NCBI GenBank assembly: GCA_029974635.1
Contig: JARKQY010000017.1
Location: 52,311-116,310, forward strand
DNA length: 64,000 bases
Reading direction: 5' to 3'
Origin: Bacillota bacterium
Lineage (GTDB): Bacteria; Bacillota; UBA4882; UBA8346
Part shown: positions 1 to 8,716 of the stretch, piece after piece
Position numbering within the stretch: the stretch's first letter is position 1
Layout of the letters: each line of letters begins with the position of its first letter
Notes under the pieces: model-generated
The model's input: the letters and a program-made list of their open reading frames with translations, nothing else
Told to the model about the DNA's origin: nothing
Database searches by the model: none
Made by a program: the position numbers and the translations under genes

Positions 1-2453
1 ATTATCAAACGGAAGGCATTATCAAGATTGCAAAGGATAAGACTCAACTGGCGAATACGGTCCTATTAGGCAAAGTAATATTTAAGGAAGGAGGTATCCA
101 AGAAATCCTCTATCAAGAAGCCGACGGGACCCCGATTCGGACGTATGCCGGCGCCGCCGGTAAATTGACCTTACCGGTTAACGGAAAAGAGACTCCGGCT
201 TATATTGAGGGAAAGACATTTGATACTGGAACAACCGGAATCCAGGTAAATTCACCACAGACCCATTTCGCCGGTTCATTGAGCCTTGACGGAGATTTGA
301 CGATGGTCAAAAATAAAGGCCGGACTAAAGCGAATCTGGAGGTCGAAGGAACAGTCAAAGCCACCCAATTTGAAGGTGACGGCTCCAGGCTGAAGGGGAT
401 CAATGCCAGTAAATGGACTGGCGGCAGCGGGAATAGTGTTTATTATAACGGTGGAAATGTGGGAATTGGGTTAACAGATCCGGTGAAGGCCAAACTGGAA
501 GTTACCGGGATGGTGGGAAGAACAGTAGCCATTTTTAACCGAATCCAAGGGATTTCTCTCGTAGCCCACTGGCCGAATATCGGTTTTAACGGTTATTTTG
601 ACACGGCATGGAAGTCATTGTCGGCCGGTTTTGCCGGATGTATCTCGCTTAATCCGGATAACGGCTCCTTATCTCTTTCCACGGGCACAAAATCCACCGC
701 GGCGGATCAGGCCGTAACCATGACGGAACGTCTTGTGATTGATAGCGCCGGAATTGTGAGGCTGGGCAGTGCGGCTCAGAATTGTAAACTGGAAGTTAAC
801 GGTGATACTTGGATAACTGATAAAAATATTTACCTGAGGGGCATTACTGATCAAAACCACGGCATTGGCTGGTTTGGTGCAGGAAAGATGTTCGCGAATT
901 TTAATTTGGACGGCCCGGTGGTTTTCGGCTTTAGCGGCGGAATGCTTGGAACGACCAAAAACGGCCAGAAATCCGCATTGTATTGGAATGATAACGGCAA
1001 TGTGGGGATCGGGTCGACGGCTCCAGCCAAAGCCAAACTTGAAGTTGAAGGGAAGGTTGGTAATACTGTAGCTATTTTTAGCCGCGACCAAGGGATTTCC
1101 CTCGTAGCCCACTGGCCGAATATCGGTTTTAACGGTTATTTTGACACGGCATGGAAGTCATTGTCGGCCGGTTTTGCCGGGTGTATCTCGCTTAATCCGG
1201 ATAACGGCTCCTTATCTCTTTCCACGGGCGCAAAATCCACCGCGGCGGATCAGGCCGTAACCATGACGGAACGTCTTGTGATTGATAGCGCCGGAATTGT
1301 GAGGCTGGGCAGTGCGGCTCAGAATTGTAAACTGGAAGTTAACGGCGATACTTGGATAACTGATAAAAATATTTACCTTAGGGGCACTACTGATCAAAAC
1401 CACGGCATTGGCTGGTTTGGCGCAGGAAAGCTGTTCGCGAATTTTAATTTGGACGGCCCGGTGGTTTTCGGCTTTAGCGGTGGAATACTTGGAACAGCCA
1501 AAAACGGTCAAAAAGCTGCATTGTATTGGAATGATAGCGGGAATGTGGGTATCGGGAAAGCTCCGAGCGATAAACTTGATGTAGCCGGAAATATTAAAAT
1601 ATCAGGCACTCTCGGAACCAACGGAATCGCACCAACTCCAAGAACTCCAGGCTGGGGTGGTGGAATTCACACTTGGGATATTGAGGCAGAGGGTACAATC
1701 TGGTCGCGTAATGGGTTGCAACAAGGAAACCGTGATTATGCGGAGTATTTTGAATCCCTGGATGGCAAGGAAATTCCTCCGGGTACAGCAGTTGTTCTGG
1801 ATGGCAATAAAATAAGGCCGGCCAAGAAAGAGGAAACTCCTTTCGGTATTATTTCAGCAGCTCCGGGCGTAGTCGGTGGCGCTTATAGGGATTGGCCCAA
1901 TAAATACTTAAAAGACGACTATGGCAATCCGCTTATGGAGGAATATCAAGAAGAATTACTAACCCCGAAATTAGAAAAAATTGCCAAGGAAAAACCGAAA
2001 TTAGAAAAGAAAATCATTAATGAAGAAGTAGCTCGGATTGAAATTGTCTTGCAAAAAGGTAAATATTGTAAGCGGGAAGTCGTTGAACAAGTAACCCGCG
2101 AGATCGAAGAGCCGCTCTTTGAAGAAGTGGATTTATATGATGCCACCGGTAGTAAAAAAATTGGTAAACATCAAGTTCCCATTATGGAAACCCGGGAAGA
2201 AGAAAATGTGATTATAGATGATGATGGGAAGCCGGTTATGATAGGTACGGGTAAATTTATAACTAAAAAGCGTCCTAAATTAAATCCTAAGTATGATGAA
2301 GCAAAAGAATATATCATTCGTGAACAACGGCCGGAATGGAATTGTGTAGGTTTACTCGGCCAGTTGCCGTTACGTAAAGGGCAATCTGTAGCTCCCAACT
2401 GGATTAAGATCGAAAACATTTCAAAAGAAGTGGATTTGTGGCTTGTAAAATAA
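1..2453 (+). CDS. Tail-fibre-like protein with C-terminal peptidase G2 (self-cleaving chaperone) domain, 5' truncated by window
   Basis: The reading frame is open from base 3, with no stop or convincing ribosome site before it, so the gene starts outside the window and about 816 residues are visible. The body holds repeated beta-rich fibre modules with GNVGIG and KLEV(N/E)G motifs, including two nearly identical 181-residue repeats. The last roughly 240 residues begin with DYAEYFES and look like the peptidase G2 / intramolecular chaperone autoproteolytic domain (family knowledge: it folds trimeric phage appendages and then cleaves itself off). A Lys/Glu-rich stretch lies inside that domain. 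The gene precedes a second fibre gene and a DUF4157 effector, which suggests a receptor-binding fibre of a tail-like injection particle. A prophage fibre is the alternative. Confidence 0.75.
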   Translation, partial: YQTEGIIKIAKDKTQLANTVLLGKVIFKEGGIQEILYQEADGTPIRTYAGAAGKLTLPVNGKETPAYIEGKTFDTGTTGIQVNSPQTHFAGSLSLDGDLTMVKNKGRTKANLEVEGTVKATQFEGDGSRLKGINASKWTGGSGNSVYYNGGNVGIGLTDPVKAKLEVTGMVGRTVAIFNRIQGISLVAHWPNIGFNGYFDTAWKSLSAGFAGCISLNPDNGSLSLSTGTKSTAADQAVTMTERLVIDSAGIVRLGSAAQNCKLEVNGDTWITDKNIYLRGITDQNHGIGWFGAGKMFANFNLDGPVVFGFSGGMLGTTKNGQKSALYWNDNGNVGIGSTAPAKAKLEVEGKVGNTVAIFSRDQGISLVAHWPNIGFNGYFDTAWKSLSAGFAGCISLNPDNGSLSLSTGAKSTAADQAVTMTERLVIDSAGIVRLGSAAQNCKLEVNGDTWITDKNIYLRGTTDQNHGIGWFGAGKLFANFNLDGPVVFGFSGGILGTAKNGQKAALYWNDSGNVGIGKAPSDKLDVAGNIKISGTLGTNGIAPTPRTPGWGGGIHTWDIEAEGTIWSRNGLQQGNRDYAEYFESLDGKEIPPGTAVVLDGNKIRPAKKEETPFGIISAAPGVVGGAYRDWPNKYLKDDYGNPLMEEYQEELLTPKLEKIAKEKPKLEKKIINEEVARIEIVLQKGKYCKREVVEQVTREIEEPLFEEVDLYDATGSKKIGKHQVPIMETREEENVIIDDDGKPVMIGTGKFITKKRPKLNPKYDEAKEYIIREQRPEWNCVGLLGQLPLRKGQSVAPNWIKIENISKEVDLWLVK
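545..1548 (+). repeat. Tandem 543-bp duplication inside the fibre gene
   Basis: Two head-to-tail copies, about 545-1005 and 1088-1548, are offset by exactly 543 bp (181 codons, in frame). By eye they differ at fewer than about 20 positions over the well-conserved 420 bp, while the linking KLEV segments are more diverged. This looks like a recent in-frame duplication of a fibre module. Confidence 0.9.
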
Positions 2454-2478
2454 ATAATCAAATAATGGAGGGTTAAAA

Positions 2479-2655
2479 ATGCGCGACCAATTAGCAACTC
2501 GACTCGATACTTTACGGAAAGAATTTCAAGCCGGACAGGTCAAACTGCAAGAAATGGAAATTCAGGCGGCTTCACTCCGGGAAACCTTGCTGCGGATCAG
2601 CGGAGCGGTTCAGGTGCTGGAAGAGACGCTTAACTCCGATGAAAAAACAGCTTAA
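2479..2655 (+). CDS. 58-residue coiled-coil protein between two fibre genes
   Basis: A short ORF starts at ATG 2479 after a GGAGGG ribosome site at 2467-2472, 25 bp downstream of the fibre gene, and ends 28 bp before the second fibre gene. The predicted protein is charged and helical: it starts MRDQLATRLDTLRKEF and has a heptad-like spacing of Leu, Val and Ile through to LEETL, with no Cys, Pro or membrane segment. Spacing and ribosome sites place it in the same transcript as both fibres. It may be an assembly chaperone or a trimerisation or adaptor peptide for the fibres; I do not recognise a named family. Confidence 0.7.
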   Translation: MRDQLATRLDTLRKEFQAGQVKLQEMEIQAASLRETLLRISGAVQVLEETLNSDEKTA

Positions 2656-2683
2656 GGATGGTTGTTTTATGAGGAGGATATAA

Positions 2684-3829
2684 ATGTCTACTTTATCTGC
2701 TAATAGAGTGTCATTAGAGGTCCCCAGCGAAGTGACCGAGAACCCGGCCTTTCTCGAAGGGAAAAAATTCGTTTCCGGCAACGGGATTCTGGTAAATTCG
2801 CCTGAGACCCAATATTCCGGCTCATTAAGCGTTGCTGGAAGTATGCTGGATGCGGCGGGGACTGTCAAAGCCGCCCGGTTCGAGGGGGACGGTTCCGGAT
2901 TGACCGGAATCAAAGCCAGTAAATGGGCGGATGGAACCGGGGGAAGTATTAATTATAGCGGTGGAAATGTCGGTATCGGAGCCAATCCCAGCGATAAACT
3001 TGATGTAGCCGGCAATCTTCGTATCCTTACAGGAACAAACCCCATTCGCTTTACACCGGCTTGGTCGAATTTCCCGGATTCTGTAACAAATGGGGCTGAA
3101 ATTTCTAATGATACCAGTACTTATAAGACTTTAATGATTATTGGGAATAGATCCGCCGGGCTCGGCAGAAGAGTCTCCGTTTGGGATCGGTTGGAAGTCA
3201 ACGGCACCTTCATAACCACCGGCAATGTGGAAGTATCTGGGGATATTAAATTTGGTGGTACTATTTCTACATCTAGCAGAATGCATATTAATGGTGGAGA
3301 AATTCTTTATTTGCTTAATAAACAGGGGGTAATTATCGGAAGAGAATGGGGTGGAAATGGCAACTTAACAGTGCAAGGAAATCTAGCAACCAATGGCAAT
3401 GTGGACATAGCCGGTAATCTTAAAGTAAGGGGACTAATTGATGGCTATGATGGCAGAAATGTAGAGATTGGTAGAGATTTGAATGTACGGGGAACTGTTA
3501 AAGCCGCCCGATTCGAGGGGAACGGTTCTATTCAAGGTAATTTTCAAGACTTAACAGACAGCTCTATCAGTAAACAACTTAATAACGATTCTAATAGGAC
3601 GGTAGTCTGGACTTCTGATACAAGTGGCCTTATGGCGCTTGTTACATCGGCTCCTCGCGATGGCACTACAACCGTGATGTGTCAGGATACCAGAACGGTG
3701 CTTTCGGCGGCATCCGGTGGAGGTAGATGGGCTAGAACGAATTACTTCTTTGTCGTTCCAGGAAAAACATATTTGGTTCAAATGGATGGTAGACAAGGAA
3801 GTGTCACAAGTTGGATCTTATATAAATGA
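2684..3829 (+). CDS. Second tail-fibre-like protein without peptidase G2 domain
   Basis: The 381-residue protein starts at ATG 2684 behind a GAGGAGGA ribosome site. Its N-terminal third closely resembles the preceding fibre (EGKKF, NSPETQYSGSLS, VKAARFEGDGSGLTGI, GNVGIG, SDKLDVAGN), so the two are paralogues. The middle holds repeated short beta elements (NGNVDIAGNLKVRG, NVEIGRDLNVRGTVKAARFEG). The C-terminus (about residues 275-381, ending VTSWILYK) is unlike the first fibre and lacks the DYAEYFE chaperone domain, so it may be a separate receptor-binding or capping head. It probably acts with gene 1 in the same particle. No signal peptide is seen. Confidence 0.7.
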   Translation: MSTLSANRVSLEVPSEVTENPAFLEGKKFVSGNGILVNSPETQYSGSLSVAGSMLDAAGTVKAARFEGDGSGLTGIKASKWADGTGGSINYSGGNVGIGANPSDKLDVAGNLRILTGTNPIRFTPAWSNFPDSVTNGAEISNDTSTYKTLMIIGNRSAGLGRRVSVWDRLEVNGTFITTGNVEVSGDIKFGGTISTSSRMHINGGEILYLLNKQGVIIGREWGGNGNLTVQGNLATNGNVDIAGNLKVRGLIDGYDGRNVEIGRDLNVRGTVKAARFEGNGSIQGNFQDLTDSSISKQLNNDSNRTVVWTSDTSGLMALVTSAPRDGTTTVMCQDTRTVLSAASGGGRWARTNYFFVVPGKTYLVQMDGRQGSVTSWILYK

Positions 3830-3884
3830 GACTGTTTTCATATGTCTCGTGAATACACTTCTATAATTAACCGAGGGATGATCA

Positions 3885-6800
3885 ATGGCGGAGAAAACAG
3901 CGGCAACGAAAGCATTACCCACCAAAACCGAATCAACGGCAGCCCGGTCCCGTCCTGCCAGAACCCAAACGCCGGTTTTGTTAGCGGAGTATGTGAAGGC
4001 TTTGCAACGCACTGCCGGAAACAGAACGGTTGAGCGTCTATTTCAAGCGGCCTTGATTCAGTCATCCGCTTTACACGCCGTTTCGGATCAAAAAACCTCA
4101 TTGCAACCGTTGATCCAGTATCAAGATGAAGTAGAGGAAGAGACCCGACAATCCGCTACTGTCCAAAAACAAGAAACCGCGGAAGAAGAGGAGACGACCC
4201 GGGAGCAGACATCGGTTCAAACAGGAAAAGCGGCGGCAGAGGAAAAGATTCAATCAAGTCCAGCCCTCCAATACCGGGAAGATGAGGAAACCCTGGAACA
4301 AATCCAACGGCAGCCCCAGGAGGATGAACCGGAAGTCCAGGAGAAACCGGTTCCCTTGCTGCGCCAAACTAAGGCGTCGCCTCAAAAGGAAAATCGTCCC
4401 GCTAAAAGGCTCAGCGAGGAGATTCAGGAGGTCCGGGGCCAGGGCGAGCCGCTGGCAGCGGATTTGCGCCAGGAGATGGAAGCAGCCTTCGACGGTGAAG
4501 ATTTCGGCGCTGTCAGGATTCACCGGGACGAAACCGCCGTCCGTTTGAATACCGGGCTTCGGGCCAGGGCCTTTACCAACCGGGAGGATATTCACTTCAA
4601 CCGGGGGGAATATCACCCGTCTTCTTCCGCCGGGAAACATTTGCTCGCTCATGAACTGACCCATGTGGTGCAGCAACGGACAATCCCCGACCTGCAAAGG
4701 CGGTTAACCGCCGGCGGCGAACGAAACCACTACGAACAGGAAGCCGACGCGGCGGCCGACAGGGTGTTGGAAGGTCTGCAACCGATGGTGACGCCGCTAC
4801 GGGGCTCTACTTTTAAAAGGGCGGGGAGTGTCCAGTTCTCATCGGAAAAAGGACCGGTCCAGTTCGGACTGCTGGGAAGCGCCTGGCGCGGGATTAAAAA
4901 GGTAGCCAAAGGCGCCGCCGACTTGGTCGGCGATGCTGTCGACGCAGTGGGTTCGGCTTTTTCAAAAGGAATCGACTGGGTCATCAGTAAAGTAAAGCCC
5001 TACCTTAGAATGATTCCCGGCTACGACTTGCTGGGGTTTGCCCTGGGCAAGGATCCGGTAACCGGAGAGCCCATCAAGCGGGACGGAGCAGCTTTGGTTA
5101 AAGGGATTACGAGCTTGGCGCCAGGAGGGAAGCTGCTCTTTGAAAATCTGGAAAAAACCGGAGCCATTCCCAAAGCCATGGATTGGCTGGGAATGGAGAT
5201 TCAAAAGCTGGGGCTTAGTTGGGATACTGTTAAAAGTTTATTTTTCCAAACCGTATCGGCCCTGTCAATCAGGGATGTGCTAAATCCAGGCAGCGCCATT
5301 ACGAAATTAAAGCAAATTTTCCTGCCGCCCGTCAATCGGATTATTACCTTTGCCGGGAATGTCGGATTTAAGATCATGGAATTCATCTTTGAAGGCGCTT
5401 TGGCTATGGCAGGCGCTCCGGTGGAACAGATCATGGGGATCCTGAACAAGGGAAAAGCGGTATTGATGAAGATTATCGGCGATCCCATCAGTTTCATCAA
5501 GAACCTCTTTAACGCCGTGGTCGGAGGCATCGGGCTTTTCAAAGGGAATGTCACCAAGCATCTCATGGGCGGCGTGGTCGGTTGGCTCTTCGGCACTCTT
5601 GCCAAGGCGGGGCTTACTTTATCCGCCTCATTTGACCTTCCCGGCGTCTTTTCCGTGATACTGCAATTCCTCGATCTTACCTGGCTGAGTATTAGATCCC
5701 GGATTGTTAAGGCATTAGGTCCGCAGGGTGAAAAGATTATGGGCGTCCTGGAGAAGACTGTTGATATTGTGCGGGACTTAGTTCAAAAAGGCCCCATCGC
5801 CCTCTGGGACTGGGTTAAAGATTTTATCGGCAATCTGAAGAGCATGTTCTTCGATGCCATTATCGATTGGGTGAAGGGGACTATCGTATTTAAGGCCATT
5901 GAAACGCTGATCAGCTTTTTCAATCCCGCCGGCGCAATCATTCAAGCGGTTATCGCCATCTATAATACGGTAAGGTTCTTTATGGAACGAATCCGGCAGA
6001 TTAAGGAATTCGCAATGTCGGTACTCAACTCCATCATTGAGATCGCCGGAGGGAACGTGACCAAAGCGGCTGCTGCCGTTGAAAATGCCATGGTCAGGTC
6101 ATTACCGGTGATTATCAGCTTCCTGGCGCGTATAATCAGGCTCGGCGGCATCTCTGAGAGGATCAGGAACGTGATCCAAAAGATCCGGAAACCGATTGAC
6201 GTGGCCATTAAAACGGTCATCGGATGGATTGTCGACAAGGCTAAACTTTTGCTCGGGAAAGGCAAGGCTTTGGCGGGGAAAGTCAAGGAAAAAGTGGTTA
6301 AGGCATTTCAATGGTGGAAAGCGCGCAAAAGATTTAAAACTCAAACCGGGGAATCCCATACCGTATTTTTTGACGGAGAGGGGAAAACCGCCCAACTGAT
6401 GATTGCCAGTCAAAAAACCCCCTATGTCAAATTCATTAATCAATTGGATGCGGATAATGATCCGGAGAAAATCAAGGCCAAAAACGAAGCTCTAAAAACG
6501 GCAAAAGCCATCGATTCACTGCGGATTAAAGCCGCGACGGATGAAACAGGCGTGAAAGATCGAACCGGTGAGTTTAAAGCCTTACTTGATACTTTATCAC
6601 AACAAACCAAGATTTTTATCGACCAGACCTGTGCTTTGCCGGCCTCTTCCTTTCCGGAATACGGGACATTGACCGGCGGTTTCGGCTCTAAAATGACGAT
6701 CAAAAAACTCACTAAGATCGGACCTTCGGGAAGCAAACCAACGGTATCCAGCCCAGCTTGGGAAACATTGAATTTAAGAAGGCGCGGGAGAGGCAGTTTT

Positions 6801-7241
6801 TATGTATTAGGCCATCTACTTAATCAGAAATTGCATGGTTTGGGGAATAATTGGCAAAATATGACACCTATATCCAGAAGTTGCAACGCTCAGCATGAAT
6901 CACTGGTTGAAAGCCAAGTCAAAAAAGCTGTTGATGATAACTGTGTCGTAGAATATACGGTTTGCGCGGATTATAAGCGTCCTGCCAACCCCTTAATTGC
7001 GACTGTCCAACAATGGTGTTCGGATGTTAAGTTAAAAAAGGATAAAGACAGGCATGAAAAAATACTTAAAGTAATGCAACACGAACAATATACCACGGAT
7101 AAATTGATATGTACGGCAACAATTATCGGCCGCTACGGCAAGCAAGAAGAGAAAAATAAGGCGCCGGAAAAAATAGTCGCGAATTTGCATATTAAGAACA
7201 AAATTGATGATGAAAAAGTTGAAAACTATGAAATCCATTGA
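3885..7241 (+). CDS. Large DUF4157 metalloprotease-like protein with nuclease-like C-terminus, putative injected effector
   Basis: The 1118-residue protein begins at ATG 3885, 55 bp after the second fibre. Residues 1-190 are low-complexity and Gln/Glu-rich. Residues about 190-265 match DUF4157: a FGAVRIHRD segment, then the zinc-protease motif HELTH at 256-260. Residues about 300-830 are amphipathic and hydrophobic helices, including the RNVIQKIRKPIDVAI segment that I associate with large DUF4157 proteins. The C-terminus (about 860-1118) contains GHLLNQKLHG followed by NNWQNMTP and an Asn/His cluster, resembling DNA/RNA non-specific endonuclease or HNH-type toxin folds. DUF4157 is a known marker of effectors of extracellular contractile injection systems. 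No immunity gene is recognisable downstream. The protease motif is clear; nuclease activity is inference. Confidence 0.75.
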   Translation: MAEKTAATKALPTKTESTAARSRPARTQTPVLLAEYVKALQRTAGNRTVERLFQAALIQSSALHAVSDQKTSLQPLIQYQDEVEEETRQSATVQKQETAEEEETTREQTSVQTGKAAAEEKIQSSPALQYREDEETLEQIQRQPQEDEPEVQEKPVPLLRQTKASPQKENRPAKRLSEEIQEVRGQGEPLAADLRQEMEAAFDGEDFGAVRIHRDETAVRLNTGLRARAFTNREDIHFNRGEYHPSSSAGKHLLAHELTHVVQQRTIPDLQRRLTAGGERNHYEQEADAAADRVLEGLQPMVTPLRGSTFKRAGSVQFSSEKGPVQFGLLGSAWRGIKKVAKGAADLVGDAVDAVGSAFSKGIDWVISKVKPYLRMIPGYDLLGFALGKDPVTGEPIKRDGAALVKGITSLAPGGKLLFENLEKTGAIPKAMDWLGMEIQKLGLSWDTVKSLFFQTVSALSIRDVLNPGSAITKLKQIFLPPVNRIITFAGNVGFKIMEFIFEGALAMAGAPVEQIMGILNKGKAVLMKIIGDPISFIKNLFNAVVGGIGLFKGNVTKHLMGGVVGWLFGTLAKAGLTLSASFDLPGVFSVILQFLDLTWLSIRSRIVKALGPQGEKIMGVLEKTVDIVRDLVQKGPIALWDWVKDFIGNLKSMFFDAIIDWVKGTIVFKAIETLISFFNPAGAIIQAVIAIYNTVRFFMERIRQIKEFAMSVLNSIIEIAGGNVTKAAAAVENAMVRSLPVIISFLARIIRLGGISERIRNVIQKIRKPIDVAIKTVIGWIVDKAKLLLGKGKALAGKVKEKVVKAFQWWKARKRFKTQTGESHTVFFDGEGKTAQLMIASQKTPYVKFINQLDADNDPEKIKAKNEALKTAKAIDSLRIKAATDETGVKDRTGEFKALLDTLSQQTKIFIDQTCALPASSFPEYGTLTGGFGSKMTIKKLTKIGPSGSKPTVSSPAWETLNLRRRGRGSFYVLGHLLNQKLHGLGNNWQNMTPISRSCNAQHESLVESQVKKAVDDNCVVEYTVCADYKRPANPLIATVQQWCSDVKLKKDKDRHEKILKVMQHEQYTTDKLICTATIIGRYGKQEEKNKAPEKIVANLHIKNKIDDEKVENYEIH

Positions 7242-7313
7242 TATTCATTATTAGCTAAAAATATGAACAGTTGTATCATGAAGTGGCGGCTTTAGTGGAA
7301 AGATATAAAGCTT

Positions 7314-7340
7314 AAAAGTGTTTCTCGCACAAAATCCTAG
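7314..7340 (+). repeat. Half copy of the GTGCG/CGCAC inverted-repeat element
   Basis: The sequence AAAAGTG, three bases, CTCGCACA and then ATCCTA corresponds to the right arm of the elements at 22034-22130 and 26142-26201. The left arm is not found nearby. It lies 45 bp upstream of the isoprenoid-synthase-like gene, just before a TATAAT at 7346-7351 that could be its -10 box. Confidence 0.5.
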
Positions 7341-7384
7341 TATGATATAATCATTGCATAATTAAAGCAAAGGCAGCTAAGAAT

Positions 7385-8350
7385 ATGGATTACTTACATG
7401 ATTTTGATATAGACTTGAAATCCGCATTTGAAACATGCAAGACCCGAATCGCATCCTATAGTGAAGAATTTCGGGATCAAACCCTTGATTATCTGGAAAA
7501 ACATAATATTTTGAATAAAGCTTTTGCTGGCAACTGCCTGAGTTTTTTGTTGCCATTTTGGCTGCAAACGACTTTTCCGGTGCAGCGGGAGATTTGCCGC
7601 CATATCGTGGCCGGTAACATCTTTGGTTTTTTATATTTTTTGATTCAGGATGCGGTGATGGACACACTTCCCGGTGAATATCAAGGAGATCTGTTACCGC
7701 TAGGCAATCTATTGTATCTGGATTTTTTTGAACAATACCGGCAATTGTTCCCCGGTAATTCGCCATTCTGGTCTTATTTGAATCAATACTTTCGGGAATG
7801 GGCTGACAGTGTGGCCCGGGAACGGAGAGGATATTGGAAACCGCAACAGGATAGTAGCGGACCGGAATTGATACAACTTGCCCATAAAGCGGCCCCGCTT
7901 AAAATTTGCGGCGCGGCGGCCTGTTTGTTGAATGATAATGAAACAGCAATCCGGCCATTAGCCAAAGCTATTGACGCTGTCGTAATTTCCTTTCAATTAT
8001 TGGATGATTGGGACGACTGGCGCGAGGATTTGGAGATCGGCAACTGTTCCTTCTTCCTCTCCCAAGTGATGCGCTTATGTGATATTAAGGAATTTTCAAC
8101 CTTGGAGGAGTCCCATGTGCAAACGGCGGTATACGGTCATGATCTGGCGGAGCGATTCATGGCCATTATGGAAGGAAATCAGGATTTGCTTCTAAGTGGT
8201 TCCGTTCCATACCTGCCGTATCTAGTCGCTTATCACCAAAGCTTGTGGGAAACCTGCCGGAAGATAAGCTTGAAAACACAGGAACATAAACAAGCCATGC
8301 TAAAAGGTGGATTTTATCATTTTTTATATTTTAGTTCAAAATCAACATAA
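7385..8350 (+). CDS. Class I isoprenoid-synthase-like protein
   Basis: The 321-residue, all-helical protein has two Asp-rich sites spaced as in class I isoprenoid/terpene synthases: QDAVMD around residue 90 and FQLLDDWDDWREDLEIGN around residues 203-220. The second strongly resembles the FQ-x-x-DD-x-x-D motif of polyprenyl diphosphate synthases. The first is degenerate compared with DDxxD, so it may use an unusual substrate or be inactive. There is no signal peptide. ATG 7385 is chosen because it follows an AAGGCAG ribosome-like stretch and a TATAAT box. A small NHLP-leader-like gene follows 78 bp downstream on the same strand, which raises the possibility that the enzyme modifies that peptide. 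The fold assignment is fairly good; the substrate is unknown. Confidence 0.6.
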   Translation: MDYLHDFDIDLKSAFETCKTRIASYSEEFRDQTLDYLEKHNILNKAFAGNCLSFLLPFWLQTTFPVQREICRHIVAGNIFGFLYFLIQDAVMDTLPGEYQGDLLPLGNLLYLDFFEQYRQLFPGNSPFWSYLNQYFREWADSVARERRGYWKPQQDSSGPELIQLAHKAAPLKICGAAACLLNDNETAIRPLAKAIDAVVISFQLLDDWDDWREDLEIGNCSFFLSQVMRLCDIKEFSTLEESHVQTAVYGHDLAERFMAIMEGNQDLLLSGSVPYLPYLVAYHQSLWETCRKISLKTQEHKQAMLKGGFYHFLYFSSKST

Positions 8351-8428
8351 AATATAAAAGTTTATTGTTAATCCAACCATCTTTTAGTAATATAGTAATT
8401 GGATAAATGATAAAAGGAGCTGAAGCCA

Positions 8429-8692
8429 ATGGACCCTATCGAATTTAAAAAAGCCGAATTGGTCAGTAAAGTATGGAGCGGAGAAATATCTCTCAAAGAA
8501 CTTCAAAAAAATCCGGTTGAAGTTATCCAGAAGGAATTTAATATTAAATTTGGTCCTGGAATGAAGGTTGAAGTTCATGTGGAAACCGATAAGCTATTGC
8601 ACCTGGTAATTCCCGCCAAACCTTCAGTAATCAATGATGATAACAAATGGGGCACAGGCAAGCCGAGAGATTACCGGCCTCTGGAGAAATAG
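8429..8692 (+). CDS. NHLP (nitrile hydratase alpha-like) leader peptide family protein, putative RiPP precursor
   Basis: The 87-residue protein starts at ATG 8429 behind an AAAAGGAG ribosome site. Residues about 10-62 have the NHLP leader layout: a helical N-terminus, then LQKNPVEVIQKEFNIKFG, then PGMKVEVHVETDK and LLHLVIPAKP. Known NHLP precursors share the pattern NP-x-x-x-L-x-x-x-x-G-x-x-(L/F)-P-x-G-x-x-(V/I) followed by a strand ending in V-L-P. The C-terminal tail after LVIP (residues 64-87, with KWGTGKP) would be the core. It has no Cys and no clear Gly-Gly cleavage site, unlike many RiPP cores. No LanM, YcaO or transporter gene is adjacent; the only candidate tailoring gene is the isoprenoid-synthase-like gene upstream. 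A free-standing nitrile-hydratase-like domain of other function is the alternative. Confidence 0.55.
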   Translation: MDPIEFKKAELVSKVWSGEISLKELQKNPVEVIQKEFNIKFGPGMKVEVHVETDKLLHLVIPAKPSVINDDNKWGTGKPRDYRPLEK

Positions 8693-8716
8693 GCTACTTT
8701 AAGTTCGGTGTGAATT

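Noticed and set aside
3885..7241. Phage tape-measure protein
   Set aside because: The long helical middle is suggestive, but the N-terminal DUF4157 HELTH motif and the globular nuclease-like C-terminus fit an effector better.
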